Shown: positions 8,950-15,860 of the stretch, piece by piece
Numbering within the stretch: position 1 is the stretch's first letter
Layout of the letters: each line of letters starts with the position of its first letter
Source: Actinomadura fibrosa
GTDB lineage: Bacteria > Actinomycetota > Actinomycetes > Streptosporangiales > Streptosporangiaceae
Assembly (NCBI RefSeq): GCF_900659615.1
Contig: NZ_CAACUY010000075.1
Coordinates: 1-37,165 of the forward strand
Direction of reading: 5' to 3'
Length of the DNA stretch: 37,165 bases
Program-made: the position numbers and the translations under genes
Notes under the pieces: model-generated
The model's database searches: none
The model's input: only the letters and a program-made list of their open reading frames with translations
Told to the model about the DNA's origin: nothing

Positions 8950-9753
8950 GTGTCGGTGTCCCAGGGCGAGAGTGCGGCGGTGTCCCATGACGAGCGGGTC
9001 GTACGGGAGTTCTCCAAGCAGGCGGCCGGGTTCGCGGACCCGCGGCTGAACGTCGCGTTCACCCGCCACCTGGACCGGCTCGTCCGGTTCATGGACCCGG
9101 AGCTCGACACCGAGGACGTCGTCCTGGAGGTCGCCGCCGGGACCGCGCTCGTGTCCCGCGCGATCGCCCGCCGCGTCCGGCACGTCACGGCCCTCGACCT
9201 CACCCCGGCGATGCTCGCCGAGGGCAAGCGCGCCGTCGACCGCGAAGGCGTCACGAACGTCACGTTCGCGCACGGCGACGCCACCGCCCTGCCCTACCTC
9301 GACCGCTCCTTCACCCTCGTCGTCACCCGCTTCTCCCTGCACCAGGTCGCCGACCCGGGCGCCGTCGTCGCGGAGATGGCCCGCGTCAGCCGCCCCGGCG
9401 CCGCGCTGATCATCGCCGACCTCGTCCGCCCGGACGGCCTGCCCGGCGACCCCGACCGCATCGAGCGGCTCCGCGACCCCTCGCACGGCACCATGCTCAC
9501 CGAGGAGCGGATCGCCGAACTGATCGCCGCCGCGGGCGCCGAGGTGAAGCGGCGCGAGACGTTCGACTTCGTCCGCCCGCTCCAACCCTGGCTGGAGCTG
9601 GCGCAAACGCCCGACGACACGGCCGCGCAGATCCGCAAGGAACTGGAGAAGGAACTGACCGGCGGCCCCGTCACCGGCATGCGCCCGAGCGAGGTGGACG
9701 GCGAACTGCACTTCACCCAGACCTACACATTCCAACAGGCCGTCGCCGGCTGA
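8950..9753 (+). CDS. Class I SAM-dependent methyltransferase (UbiE/MenG-like)
   Basis: A 267-residue Rossmann-fold methyltransferase. Motif I is VVLEVAAGTALVSRAI, the acidic residue after strand 2 is in VTALDLTPAML, the adenine-binding GDATALPYLD follows, then VVTRFSLHQVADP and a LRP-like turn (VSRPGAALIIADLV). This is the layout of UbiE/Methyltransf_11 enzymes; the substrate cannot be told. A GGAGG ribosome site at 8941-8945 supports the GTG at 8950 (an alternative GTG lies at 8956). It follows adnB after 86 nt, which contain a small CTGAC-GTCAG hairpin over the adnB stop but no clear terminator. It faces the SUKH-3 gene tail to tail with a 5-nt gap. Confidence 0.82.
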   Translation: MSVSQGESAAVSHDERVVREFSKQAAGFADPRLNVAFTRHLDRLVRFMDPELDTEDVVLEVAAGTALVSRAIARRVRHVTALDLTPAMLAEGKRAVDREGVTNVTFAHGDATALPYLDRSFTLVVTRFSLHQVADPGAVVAEMARVSRPGAALIIADLVRPDGLPGDPDRIERLRDPSHGTMLTEERIAELIAAAGAEVKRRETFDFVRPLQPWLELAQTPDDTAAQIRKELEKELTGGPVTGMRPSEVDGELHFTQTYTFQQAVAG

Positions 9754-9758
9754 CCGGG

Positions 9759-10196
9759 TCAGTTCTCCCTGATCACCCGCGGAGTGCCCGAACCGGCGAG
9801 CATCATCTCCAGGGCCGCGCCGAAGCTGTCCGCGATCTCCAGCCACTCCACGTCGTCGTACGACACCACTGTGCCGGCCTCCCCGACGAAGACGCACGCG
9901 TTCGTGATCCACTCCGCGACCGGATAGAACCGCTGCCCGAACAGCGCCTCGAACTCCGCCGCGACGTCGTACGCCCCGCCCCCGGCGAGCACCGGCTCGA
10001 ACAGCAGCGGGTGCGAGTACGGCCCGCGCACCAGGGGCCGCACCTCAAGACCGCCGAACGACCGCAGCACCGCCCCCGCGACGTCGCTCAGGACGTACCC
10101 CTCGCGCGCCAGCACCCGCTGCCACGCGTCCACCGAGACCTGCCGGTCCCGGCTCCAACCACTCGCCACCAGCGCCCTCACGACCACCGGTGACAC
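9759..10196 (-). CDS. SUKH-3 domain protein (immunity-type)
   Basis: About 145 residues resembling the SUKH-3 family: an N-terminal segment of the ALVASGWSRDRQVSVDAWQRVLAREGY type, a central LRSFGGLEVRPL, then FYPVAEWITNACVFVGEAGTVVSYDD and a C-terminal helix. In actinomycetes SUKH proteins often act as immunity proteins for polymorphic or contact-dependent toxins, but orphan copies are common and no toxin gene is visible beside it. I chose the GTG at 10196, where the domain starts; the frame is open to 10295. Its likely promoter (-35 TTGCTC at 10290-10295 and -10 TATGTT at 10265-10270, minus strand) overlaps a LexA-like box shared with the divergent small gene. Confidence 0.7.
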   Translation of the reverse strand: MSPVVVRALVASGWSRDRQVSVDAWQRVLAREGYVLSDVAGAVLRSFGGLEVRPLVRGPYSHPLLFEPVLAGGGAYDVAAEFEALFGQRFYPVAEWITNACVFVGEAGTVVSYDDVEWLEIADSFGAALEMMLAGSGTPRVIREN

Positions 10197-10234
10197 GTCC
10201 CCCAAGGGATCGCCGCGAGAGCCTATGAGCGTTC

Positions 10235-10248
10235 GACCTCCGTAGGTC
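10235..10248. repeat. Short perfect inverted repeat upstream of the SUKH-3 gene
   Basis: gacctccgtaggtc has 5-nt arms GACCT/AGGTC around a 4-nt centre. It lies between the putative SUKH-3 promoter and the chosen start. It could be an operator or a small RNA hairpin; nothing else supports a function. Confidence 0.3.
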
Positions 10249-10287
10249 CTGACCACTGCGGCCCAACATACCGATCGAGGAGGCTCT

Positions 10288-10303
10288 TCGAGCAAACGTT
10301 CGA
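10288..10303. promoter_or_regulatory. Putative LexA (SOS) box between divergent promoters
   Basis: TCGAGCAAACGTTCGA matches the mycobacterial/Gram-positive SOS box TCGAAC-N4-GTTCGA at 11 of 12 defined positions. It lies between the SUKH-3 gene (minus) and the small gene at 10337 (plus), and overlaps the likely -35 elements of both (TTGCTC on the minus strand; TTCGAC at 10299-10304 on the plus strand). A bound repressor would be expected to shut both promoters. No experimental evidence is implied. Confidence 0.5.
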
Positions 10304-10336
10304 CGTGGATCGCTCGTGTGTTCTATGTTGTCCGCC

Positions 10337-10663
10337 ATGGGTTCCAGCACCGCCGTGGGTTCCAGCACCGCGCGCCCCCTCGACCGCGAGCCGGCCGCGC
10401 TGGCGATGCGCATCGGCGTCGTGGCCGCCGAGGCCGCGCTCGCCACCTTCGCCCGCAACCTCGACCTGGAGGACCTGGAGGGCGGCGTCGACTTCCAGGG
10501 CGCCATCGGCCCCGCCGAGTGGCCGGTGTTCTCCCTGGTCATCGACACGCTCGCCGAGGCGTCCCCGGACGACTCCCGCACCCTGGACGAGCGCCGCGCC
10601 GACGCGCTCAACGACCTGGCGCGCATCTGCATGGCGGCCAAGACCCGCGCCGGCGCCCCCTGA
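10337..10663 (+). CDS. Small acidic protein of unknown function
   Basis: A 108-residue protein with GC-rich third positions and no recognised domain. After a Ser/Thr-rich start come two helical stretches (ALAMRIGVVAAEAALATFARNLDLEDLEGG and WPVFSLVIDTLAEASPDD...RRADALNDLARICMAAK). A TATGTT -10 at 10324-10329 puts transcription start close to the ATG at 10337, so the mRNA may be leaderless. Other starts are possible at 10316 (GTG) and 10325 (ATG). It is divergent from the SUKH-3 gene and shares the LexA-like box; a joint role in damage response or toxin-immunity biology is only inference. Confidence 0.65.
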   Translation: MGSSTAVGSSTARPLDREPAALAMRIGVVAAEAALATFARNLDLEDLEGGVDFQGAIGPAEWPVFSLVIDTLAEASPDDSRTLDERRADALNDLARICMAAKTRAGAP

Positions 10664-10672
10664 GACCGGGCG

Positions 10673-10707
10673 GTGCCCGAGCCCCGAGCGGCCCTGGGCC
10701 CGGGCAC
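10673..10707. terminator. Hairpin between convergent genes, weak terminator candidate
   Basis: gtgcccg (10673-10679) pairs with cgggcac (10701-10707), and internal G/C-rich sequence can extend the fold. It lies in the 102-nt interval between the convergent genes ending at 10663 and 10766. There is no T-run, so this is a guess from position and pairing. Confidence 0.3.
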
Positions 10708-10765
10708 TACCCACCCGCCCCGCGCCTCACGTCCGAGCCGCGACGCGGACGGCTGGCCGCGACGT

Positions 10766-11941
10766 CTAGGCGATCGTGATCCTCCAGTCGCCTTCGGCTC
10801 GGACATGCAGGTAACCGGGACCCGTGAGCTGACCCTCGGCGTGCGACTGGTCTCTGCCCGCCAGGACCACCTGGCCCTGCTCGAACCCGTTGCCCATCTC
10901 GCTCAGCTCGGTCAGGGAGTAGTCGCCGTCGGCCTTGTGCGTCATCCGGACGTGCGCGGGCCCTCCCGCATGGCGGAAGACGAAGGAACCGCGCGAGGCG
11001 ATCTGATCCTGGACGACGGGAACGGTGTCGGCCGGTTGCAGCCAGGCCGCCCACCGGCCGATCGCGCGGATGCTGACGCGCACGTACTGGTCGTCGTCCG
11101 GCGGAAGAGGCTCGACGACACGGTCTCGGTCGGAACCGCGGTGGAGGACGCGTGAACCCGCCCCGCTGGTCTGAAGCACTCTGAACCGGCCGCCACCGTG
11201 ATGGCGCACGACGAGCACCAGCGGCACACGCGGTTTGCGGTAGGGCAGATGCAGGTCCTTATTGCCCTGCCCCTGCGCCTGCTGGCTCTTGCGGATACCC
11301 GGCGGACACGTCTTGAACGCCGCGGGAGCCCGGTGCGGCGTCTCACCGGAGAGGGCCGCAGCACGCGAGGACGCCGCCGGAGTGGCCCCGGCCGCCGGAA
11401 CGGGCCGAGGCGCCGGCACCCGCTCGGCCCGCCGTGGCGTCCTGGCGGGCCGGGCGGCCGGAGCGGGCCGGGCGCCGGGCGATCGGCGCCCGCCGGTCGC
11501 GATGGGAGGCTCGCCGTCGGCGAGCCGGACCGCGTCGGCGGCGCAGACGTCGATGATCCGCGTCGCGCCCGCCTCCGGCGCCCAGGGAACGCGCTCGACG
11601 GACGGCCCATGCCGGGGATCGAAGAAGCAGAGCGGACGGCGGGGCGGCACCGGGCGGCCCGCCTGCCGGGCGTCCACGCAGGCGAGCGCGTGCCGCCCCT
11701 CGTCCAAGGCGAGCAGGACGTCCTCGGCGTCCTCGCGGTCGCGGTCACCGACGAAGGCCGCCTTGGCCCGCTCGTAGGCGTCCAGCGCACGGGCGTAGTC
11801 GGCCATGAGGTCGGCGTCGGAACCGTGCCGTTCGGGATCGAGCGTGTGCCGGGCGAGCGCCTCGCCGAAGGCCGTGATCTCAGCGTCGATCACCGCCAGC
11901 TCGTCCGCCCGCCGCCGCCGGAAGAGCCTGGAGAACACCAT
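10766..11941 (-). CDS. Two-domain protein of unknown function with C-terminal beta domain
   Basis: A 391-residue protein. The N-terminal ~140 residues are helical (FSRLFRRRRADELAVIDAEITAFGEAL, DAYERAKAAF) and then hold a module I recall from actinobacterial proteins of unknown role: ALDEGRHALACVDARQAGRP, CFFDPRHGPSVERVPW and VCAADAVRLADGEPP. A Pro/Ala/Arg-rich linker (about residues 155-225) joins it to a C-terminal beta-rich domain (FVFRHAGGPAHVRM ... GPGYLHVRAEGDWRITI) resembling small sandwich domains ending in 'A-x-G-x-W-x-I-x-I'. No signal peptide or clear membrane segment. GGGAGG eight bases before the ATG at 11941 supports the start. Function unknown. Confidence 0.72.
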   Translation of the reverse strand: MVFSRLFRRRRADELAVIDAEITAFGEALARHTLDPERHGSDADLMADYARALDAYERAKAAFVGDRDREDAEDVLLALDEGRHALACVDARQAGRPVPPRRPLCFFDPRHGPSVERVPWAPEAGATRIIDVCAADAVRLADGEPPIATGGRRSPGARPAPAARPARTPRRAERVPAPRPVPAAGATPAASSRAAALSGETPHRAPAAFKTCPPGIRKSQQAQGQGNKDLHLPYRKPRVPLVLVVRHHGGGRFRVLQTSGAGSRVLHRGSDRDRVVEPLPPDDDQYVRVSIRAIGRWAAWLQPADTVPVVQDQIASRGSFVFRHAGGPAHVRMTHKADGDYSLTELSEMGNGFEQGQVVLAGRDQSHAEGQLTGPGYLHVRAEGDWRITIA

Positions 11942-11958
11942 CACCCGTACCTCCCACT

Positions 11959-11975
11959 GGTACCGGGATAGTACC
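11959..11975. promoter_or_regulatory. Inverted repeat GGTAC-N7-GTACC upstream of the two-domain gene
   Basis: Perfect 5-nt arms around cgggata, 18-34 nt before the ATG at 11941 on the minus strand. It could be an operator or a leader hairpin near the ribosome site. Low confidence. Confidence 0.25.
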
Positions 11976-12029
11976 GATCCAGAACCCTCCGCAAGATCGA
12001 CAGCGACCCATCCTGAGGTGGTCAGGCGG

Positions 12030-12150
12030 TGGGGCGCCATTGTGGAGGGCGCAGCGAAGGCGGATCAGGGTGCCTTGGGAGGCGGCCACCGCGTTGGTGA
12101 CGATCTCGCTCATCACGATCATGCAGTCGTGAACGGAATCACGGCCAGGA
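12030..12150 (-). pseudogene. Remnant of an RsbW-like HATPase regulatory gene
   Basis: Minus-strand frame reading GRDSVHDCMIVMSEIVTNAVAAS followed by LIRLRCALHNG. This matches the N-box helix of actinobacterial ATP-binding anti-sigma-type proteins (typically 'vSELVtNAv' followed by vRLRl). The N-terminal part and everything after the first strand, including the G-boxes, are missing, so about 40 residues survive. It sits beside a DUF5753 remnant on the opposite strand and a DUF397 gene, the usual partners of such proteins. Confidence 0.55.
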
Positions 12151-12179
12151 CCGTCAGCCGACACGACGGGGCGATCCAG

Positions 12180-12374
12180 ATCCTCCGGGTAGGCTCCCGG
12201 GTTGTGGCATATGTCGGAGCGCAGCTTGGCGGACGTCTGATCGAGGGTGGTGACGAAACCGCTGCTCTCGCGCTTCGGTTCGCGCAGATCGGAGCCGTCG
12301 CACTGTCGGAGGCGGACTCGCGGGCCCTGATCGAGAAGACGATGAGGACGTACATCAGTGACCAGGTTGCGTAA
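12180..12374 (+). pseudogene. 3' remnant of an XRE-family DUF5753 regulator
   Basis: The last 64 codons before the TAA at 12372 read VVAYVGAQLGGRLIEG ... LRFAQIGAVALSEADSRALIEKTM, like the C-terminal end of the DUF5753 domain of XRE-type regulators (typically a 'F-x-x-L-r-x-x-AL-s-x-x-eS-x-x-lI' ending). No helix-turn-helix or DUF5753 body precedes it; upstream sequence runs into antisense HATPase debris, so the 5' part was lost. Its stop overlaps the DUF397 start by 17 nt, the usual arrangement of intact regulator-DUF397 pairs. Confidence 0.6.
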
Positions 12375-12546
12375 GAGTTCCCACAGTGGTGGGGACAGTG
12401 ATCCTGCGTGCGTCGAGTTGGCGTGGGCGGTCGATGAGGTGTGGGTGCGCGACTCCAAGGATCCGGACGGAGAGCGGCTTGCGTTCGGGCAGCAGGAGTT
12501 CGCCGGATTGGTGGTTCGGGTCAAGTGCGGAGAACTCGGGCTGTAG
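12358..12546 (+). CDS. DUF397 domain protein
   Basis: A 62-residue protein with the family hallmarks: RLRKSSHSGGDSDPACVELAW, VWVRDSKDPDGERLAFGQQEFAGLV and a short C-terminal strand. These small proteins normally follow an XRE-DUF5753 regulator and modulate it; BldB and WhiJ-system partners of Streptomyces are examples of this class. Here the regulator is reduced to a 3' remnant overlapping this gene, so the DUF397 protein is probably an orphan. The start is the GTG at 12358. It converges on the acyl-CoA ligase gene, 14 nt away. Confidence 0.85.
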   Translation: MTRLRKSSHSGGDSDPACVELAWAVDEVWVRDSKDPDGERLAFGQQEFAGLVVRVKCGELGL

Positions 12547-12560
12547 CGGACGCTGCCCTT

Positions 12561-14165
12561 TTAGGGGGTCAGGGACTTCGCTTTTACCTTGCCTGTGCTG
12601 GTTCGGGGGAGTTCGTCCACGAAGTGGACGTCACGCGGGACTTTGAAGCGGGCCAGGTGCCTTTTCACGTGGGCCTTCAGGGCTTCTTCGGTTATGTCGG
12701 AGCCCGGGGTGCGGACTACGTAGGCTGCTAGGCGTTTGCCGAACTTGTCGTCGTCCACGCCGGTCACCGTCACTTCGGAGACGTCCGGGTGGGCGCCCAG
12801 GAGGTCTTCGACCTCGCCGGGGAAGACGTTCTCGCCGCCGGAGACGATCATGTCGTCGGCGCGGCCGTCGATGAAGAGGCGGCCGGCCTCGTCGAGGTGG
12901 CCGAGGTCGCCGGTGCCGGTCAGGCCGTCGCGGACGCGCTTGCCGCCGCCGCCCGTGTAGCCCGCGAAGCGCAGGCCGCCGCCGGTGTAGACCTCGCCGG
13001 TCTCGCCGGGCGGCAGCTCGCGCCCGTCCTCGTCCAGGATCCTGATCGTGAGGCGGAAGGACGGCCTGCCGACCGTGCCGGGGGCCTCGCGCAGGTCGGC
13101 CGGGGTGGCGATGGTCGCCCAGCCGGTCTCCGTCGCGCCGTACACGTTGATCAGGACGTCGCCGAACGCGTCCATGAACGCCTCGGACAGGTGCGGGTGC
13201 AGGGCGGCGCCGCCGCAGACGACCGTGCGGAGGGACGGGGTGCGCGGGCGGTCCGGGACGTCCAGGAGGCGCTGGAGCATCACGGGCACCGCGACCAGGG
13301 TCTCCGCCTCGCAGTCGGCGATCGCCGAGAGGATCTCGGACGCGTCGAAGCGGCGGAACAGCATCAGCGGCATGCCCATCCCGAGCCCGACGGACAGGTA
13401 CGCGAAGCCCAGGATGTGGAAGAGCGGCGGCGCGACGACCAGCGGCGCGCCGGAGCGGACGGGGACGCGCATCAGATGGCTCAGCGCGGCGGGGAGCAGG
13501 GAGGTGAGGCTGATGTCGTGCTGGGCTCCCTTTGGCGTTCCGGTGGTGCCGGACGTCATGATGATGACCCTGCTGGTGCCGTCCGGGTTCAGCGGTCGGG
13601 GCTCGGTCGCGTCCGCGAGTGTGTCGATGGACTCGTGGTCGTCCTTCGCCTCGGTCCAGGCCAGGAGGCGCCGGCCGGTGAAGGACGACTCGTCCACGAC
13701 CTCGGTGAACTCCTCGTCGTGGATGAGGAGGCCGACGCCTTCGCGGTCGGCGACGTCGCCGAGCTGGGTCGCGGAGAAGTCGGTGTTCAGCAGGACGACG
13801 TCGTTGCCGAGGCGGGACGCGGCGAGGACGGACGTGACGAACCCGCGGTGGTTGCGGCAGAGGATGCCGATGCGGTCGCCGTCGGTGAGCCGGTCGCGGA
13901 GCGCGGTGGCGAGCGCGGCCGCGCGGTGTTCGAGTTCGGCGTAGGTGAGGACGCCGCGCTCGTCGATCAGGGCGGCGCGGTCCGGGAAGCGCAGCGCCGA
14001 CATCGCGCCGACCGTGGCGGGCACCGGACCGAAGCGCAGGTAGGGGAACAGCAGCCGGGCGGCCCGGTCGGGACGCACCGGGCTGAGCACGCCCACGTCC
14101 CGCACGGCGCGGGCCGCGCGCGCTCCCTGGCTCGCGAACGTGCGCACCCGGTCGAGCAGAACCAC
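12561..14165 (-). CDS. AMP-dependent acyl-CoA synthetase/ligase
   Basis: A 534-residue ANL-superfamily enzyme that adenylates a carboxylate and transfers it to CoA. Motifs: P-loop IIMTSGTTGTPKG, YGATETGW, TGDLG, hinge region GRADDMIVSGGENVFPGEVE and the C-terminal catalytic lysine in PRTSTGKVKAKSL. The N-terminal segment has a hydrophobic/basic helix (ARAARAVRDVGVLSPVRPDRAARLLFPYLRFGP) as in actinobacterial fatty-acyl ligases. GTG start at 14165 with AAGGAGAGG just upstream on the minus strand. It is divergent from the arginase-like gene (127-nt gap without a clear motif). Substrate not determinable; there is no reason to link it to the siderophore operon. Confidence 0.88.
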   Translation of the reverse strand: MVLLDRVRTFASQGARAARAVRDVGVLSPVRPDRAARLLFPYLRFGPVPATVGAMSALRFPDRAALIDERGVLTYAELEHRAAALATALRDRLTDGDRIGILCRNHRGFVTSVLAASRLGNDVVLLNTDFSATQLGDVADREGVGLLIHDEEFTEVVDESSFTGRRLLAWTEAKDDHESIDTLADATEPRPLNPDGTSRVIIMTSGTTGTPKGAQHDISLTSLLPAALSHLMRVPVRSGAPLVVAPPLFHILGFAYLSVGLGMGMPLMLFRRFDASEILSAIADCEAETLVAVPVMLQRLLDVPDRPRTPSLRTVVCGGAALHPHLSEAFMDAFGDVLINVYGATETGWATIATPADLREAPGTVGRPSFRLTIRILDEDGRELPPGETGEVYTGGGLRFAGYTGGGGKRVRDGLTGTGDLGHLDEAGRLFIDGRADDMIVSGGENVFPGEVEDLLGAHPDVSEVTVTGVDDDKFGKRLAAYVVRTPGSDITEEALKAHVKRHLARFKVPRDVHFVDELPRTSTGKVKAKSLTP

Positions 14166-14292
14166 GGAACCTCTCCTTCGTCGGCCGGTCGCCTCCGGCG
14201 AACGGACGGGCCGTTGCGGGAAGGTCCGAAGGCATACCCGGCATCCGCTCGGATATGTGGCCAGGTGGACGGACGGGCGCCGGGGGCGGTAG

Positions 14293-15231
14293 ATGTTCGG
14301 CATGACGATCGGCCTGCTGTCCGCCCCCACGAACCTCGGCCTGCGCCCGCCCGCGCCGACCAGCGTCCCCGGCTGCGCCAAGGCACCCGAAGCGTTCCGC
14401 GAGGCCGGGCTGTACCGGCGCTTCGCGGAGCTCGGCGCGCGCGAGCACGGTGTCGTCCTGCCCGGCCGGTACGCCGACGACGCGACGCCGGGCGCGCTGC
14501 GCAACCAGGCCGCGATCGTCGAGCACGCGCGGCGGCTCGCCGGGCGCATCGACCTGTTGCGGGACGAGGGGCTGGCCCCTCTGGTCATCGGCGGGGATTG
14601 CAGCATCCTCGTGGGCGCCGGCCTCGCCCTGCGGCGTGCCCCCGGACGCTACGGGCTCATCCACCTCGACGGGCACACCGACTTCCGCCATCCCGGGAAC
14701 TCCGACCGGTGCGCCAGCCTGGCGGGGGAGGACCTCGCGGCGGCGGTGGGTCGGCACTGGCCCGCGATCGCCGACCTCGACGGGCTCGGCCCCTACTTCC
14801 GTCCCGAGGACTCCGTTCACGCGGGCTGCCGCGACGATGACGACGCGCTCGACGAGGTCACGGATTCGCTGGGCGCCGTCGTGCCCGCGTCGCGGATCCG
14901 GCGGCAGGGCGTCGAGCAGGCCGCGCGGGAGATCCTGGAGGTCGCCGACCGCGCCGATCTCGACGGCTACTGGCTCCACCTGGACGTCGACATCCTCGAC
15001 CCCACCGTGATGCCCGCCGTGGACAGCCCCGATCCCGGCGGTCTGGACGCGGCCGAGCTGACCGGGCTGCTCGCCGCGCTCGCGCCGCGCGCGATCGGCG
15101 CGCAGGTGACCGTCTTCGACCCGGACCTCGATCCTGACGGCGCCTATGCCCGTCTGCTCACCGACGTCCTCGTGGCGGGACTCGCCGCGCTCGGCGATGA
15201 TCGCCGGTCGGCGGGTAGCGTCGTCCCATGA
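14293..15231 (+). CDS. Arginase/ureohydrolase-fold protein with an altered metal site
   Basis: A 312-residue protein of the arginase-agmatinase family. Metal-binding blocks are recognisable: GGDCS (residues 100-104), LDGHTD (125-130, with D126, H128, D130) and LDVDILDP (230-237, with D231 and D233). Canonical arginases have GGDHS, and that His binds one of the two Mn ions; here it is Cys103. The other ligands are kept, so the protein may be active with a different metal set or on another guanidino or amidino substrate. An alternative start is the ATG at 14302. Its TGA overlaps the ATG of the next gene (ATGA), so the two are probably coupled. Confidence 0.8.
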   Translation: MFGMTIGLLSAPTNLGLRPPAPTSVPGCAKAPEAFREAGLYRRFAELGAREHGVVLPGRYADDATPGALRNQAAIVEHARRLAGRIDLLRDEGLAPLVIGGDCSILVGAGLALRRAPGRYGLIHLDGHTDFRHPGNSDRCASLAGEDLAAAVGRHWPAIADLDGLGPYFRPEDSVHAGCRDDDDALDEVTDSLGAVVPASRIRRQGVEQAAREILEVADRADLDGYWLHLDVDILDPTVMPAVDSPDPGGLDAAELTGLLAALAPRAIGAQVTVFDPDLDPDGAYARLLTDVLVAGLAALGDDRRSAGSVVP

Positions 15232-15860
15232 TCCGACCCCCTGTCACCGCTGACGACCTCGACGAGGCCGTCCATTTAGCCGTCGACACCCTGCGCCGGG
15301 CGCCCGCGGACGCCTGGGACGGCAACGCCGGGACGCTGGAGTGGACCTGCTGGGAGACCGTCGAGCACCTGAGCGACGACCTGTTCGCCTACGCCGCCCA
15401 GCTCGGCCCCCGCGTCCCGCCGAACGACCGCGAGGTCCCGTTCGTCTGGGCGGCCCGGCGCCCTGGGGGCCCCGCGAACGTGATCCACGCCGATCGCGCC
15501 GCGGGGCCGGACGGTCTCCTCCAGGTGCTGGAGGCGTGCGGTGCGATGCTGGCCGCCATGGTCCGGACGACGTCGCCGGACGTCCGCGCCCATCACGTTT
15601 TCGGCGCGTCCGACCCGGAGGGCTTCGCCGCGATGGGCATCGTGGAGACCCTCGTGCACACGCATGACCTGGCGGAGGGGCTCGGCCTTCCGTGGGAACC
15701 GCCCGACGCGCTGTGCCACAAGGTCCTCTTGCGCCTGTTCCCGGAGGCCCCGCTCGCGCCGCGTCCCTGGCCGACCCTGCTCTGGGCCACTGGACGCGCC
15801 GAGCTAGGCGACCGCTTCCCGCGCCGCACCGAGTGGCGCTGGGACGGCACCCCGCGCTAA
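15228..15860 (+). CDS. Mycothiol-dependent maleylpyruvate isomerase-like (DinB-fold) protein
   Basis: A 210-residue protein with features of the MDMPI/DinB superfamily: an N-terminal helix, WTCWETVEHLSDDLFAYAAQL with a metal-binding His, and VETLVHTHDLAEGLGLPWEPP in the second half, the usual site of further His ligands. These proteins are four-helix bundles; characterised members use mycothiol or bacillithiol, but most are unassigned. It is coupled to the arginase-like gene by an ATGA overlap, so it may act on a related small molecule. Its TAA overlaps the stop of the convergent decarboxylase gene by 4 nt. Confidence 0.72.
   Translation: MIRPPVTADDLDEAVHLAVDTLRRAPADAWDGNAGTLEWTCWETVEHLSDDLFAYAAQLGPRVPPNDREVPFVWAARRPGGPANVIHADRAAGPDGLLQVLEACGAMLAAMVRTTSPDVRAHHVFGASDPEGFAAMGIVETLVHTHDLAEGLGLPWEPPDALCHKVLLRLFPEAPLAPRPWPTLLWATGRAELGDRFPRRTEWRWDGTPR

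Noticed and set aside
9759..10663. A toxin-immunity pair of SUKH-3 and the small divergent protein
   Set aside because: The small protein shows no nuclease or other toxin motif and genes are divergent rather than toxin-then-immunity; kept only as a regulatory observation.
11198..11971. Plus-strand open frames opposite the two-domain gene
   Set aside because: Arg/Gly-rich shadow of the minus-strand gene, which has better codon use, a ribosome site and recognisable modules.
12561..15860. Acyl-CoA ligase, arginase-like and MDMPI-like genes as part of the siderophore cluster
   Set aside because: They are on other transcripts, have no iron box, and pvs-type pathways do not need these activities.
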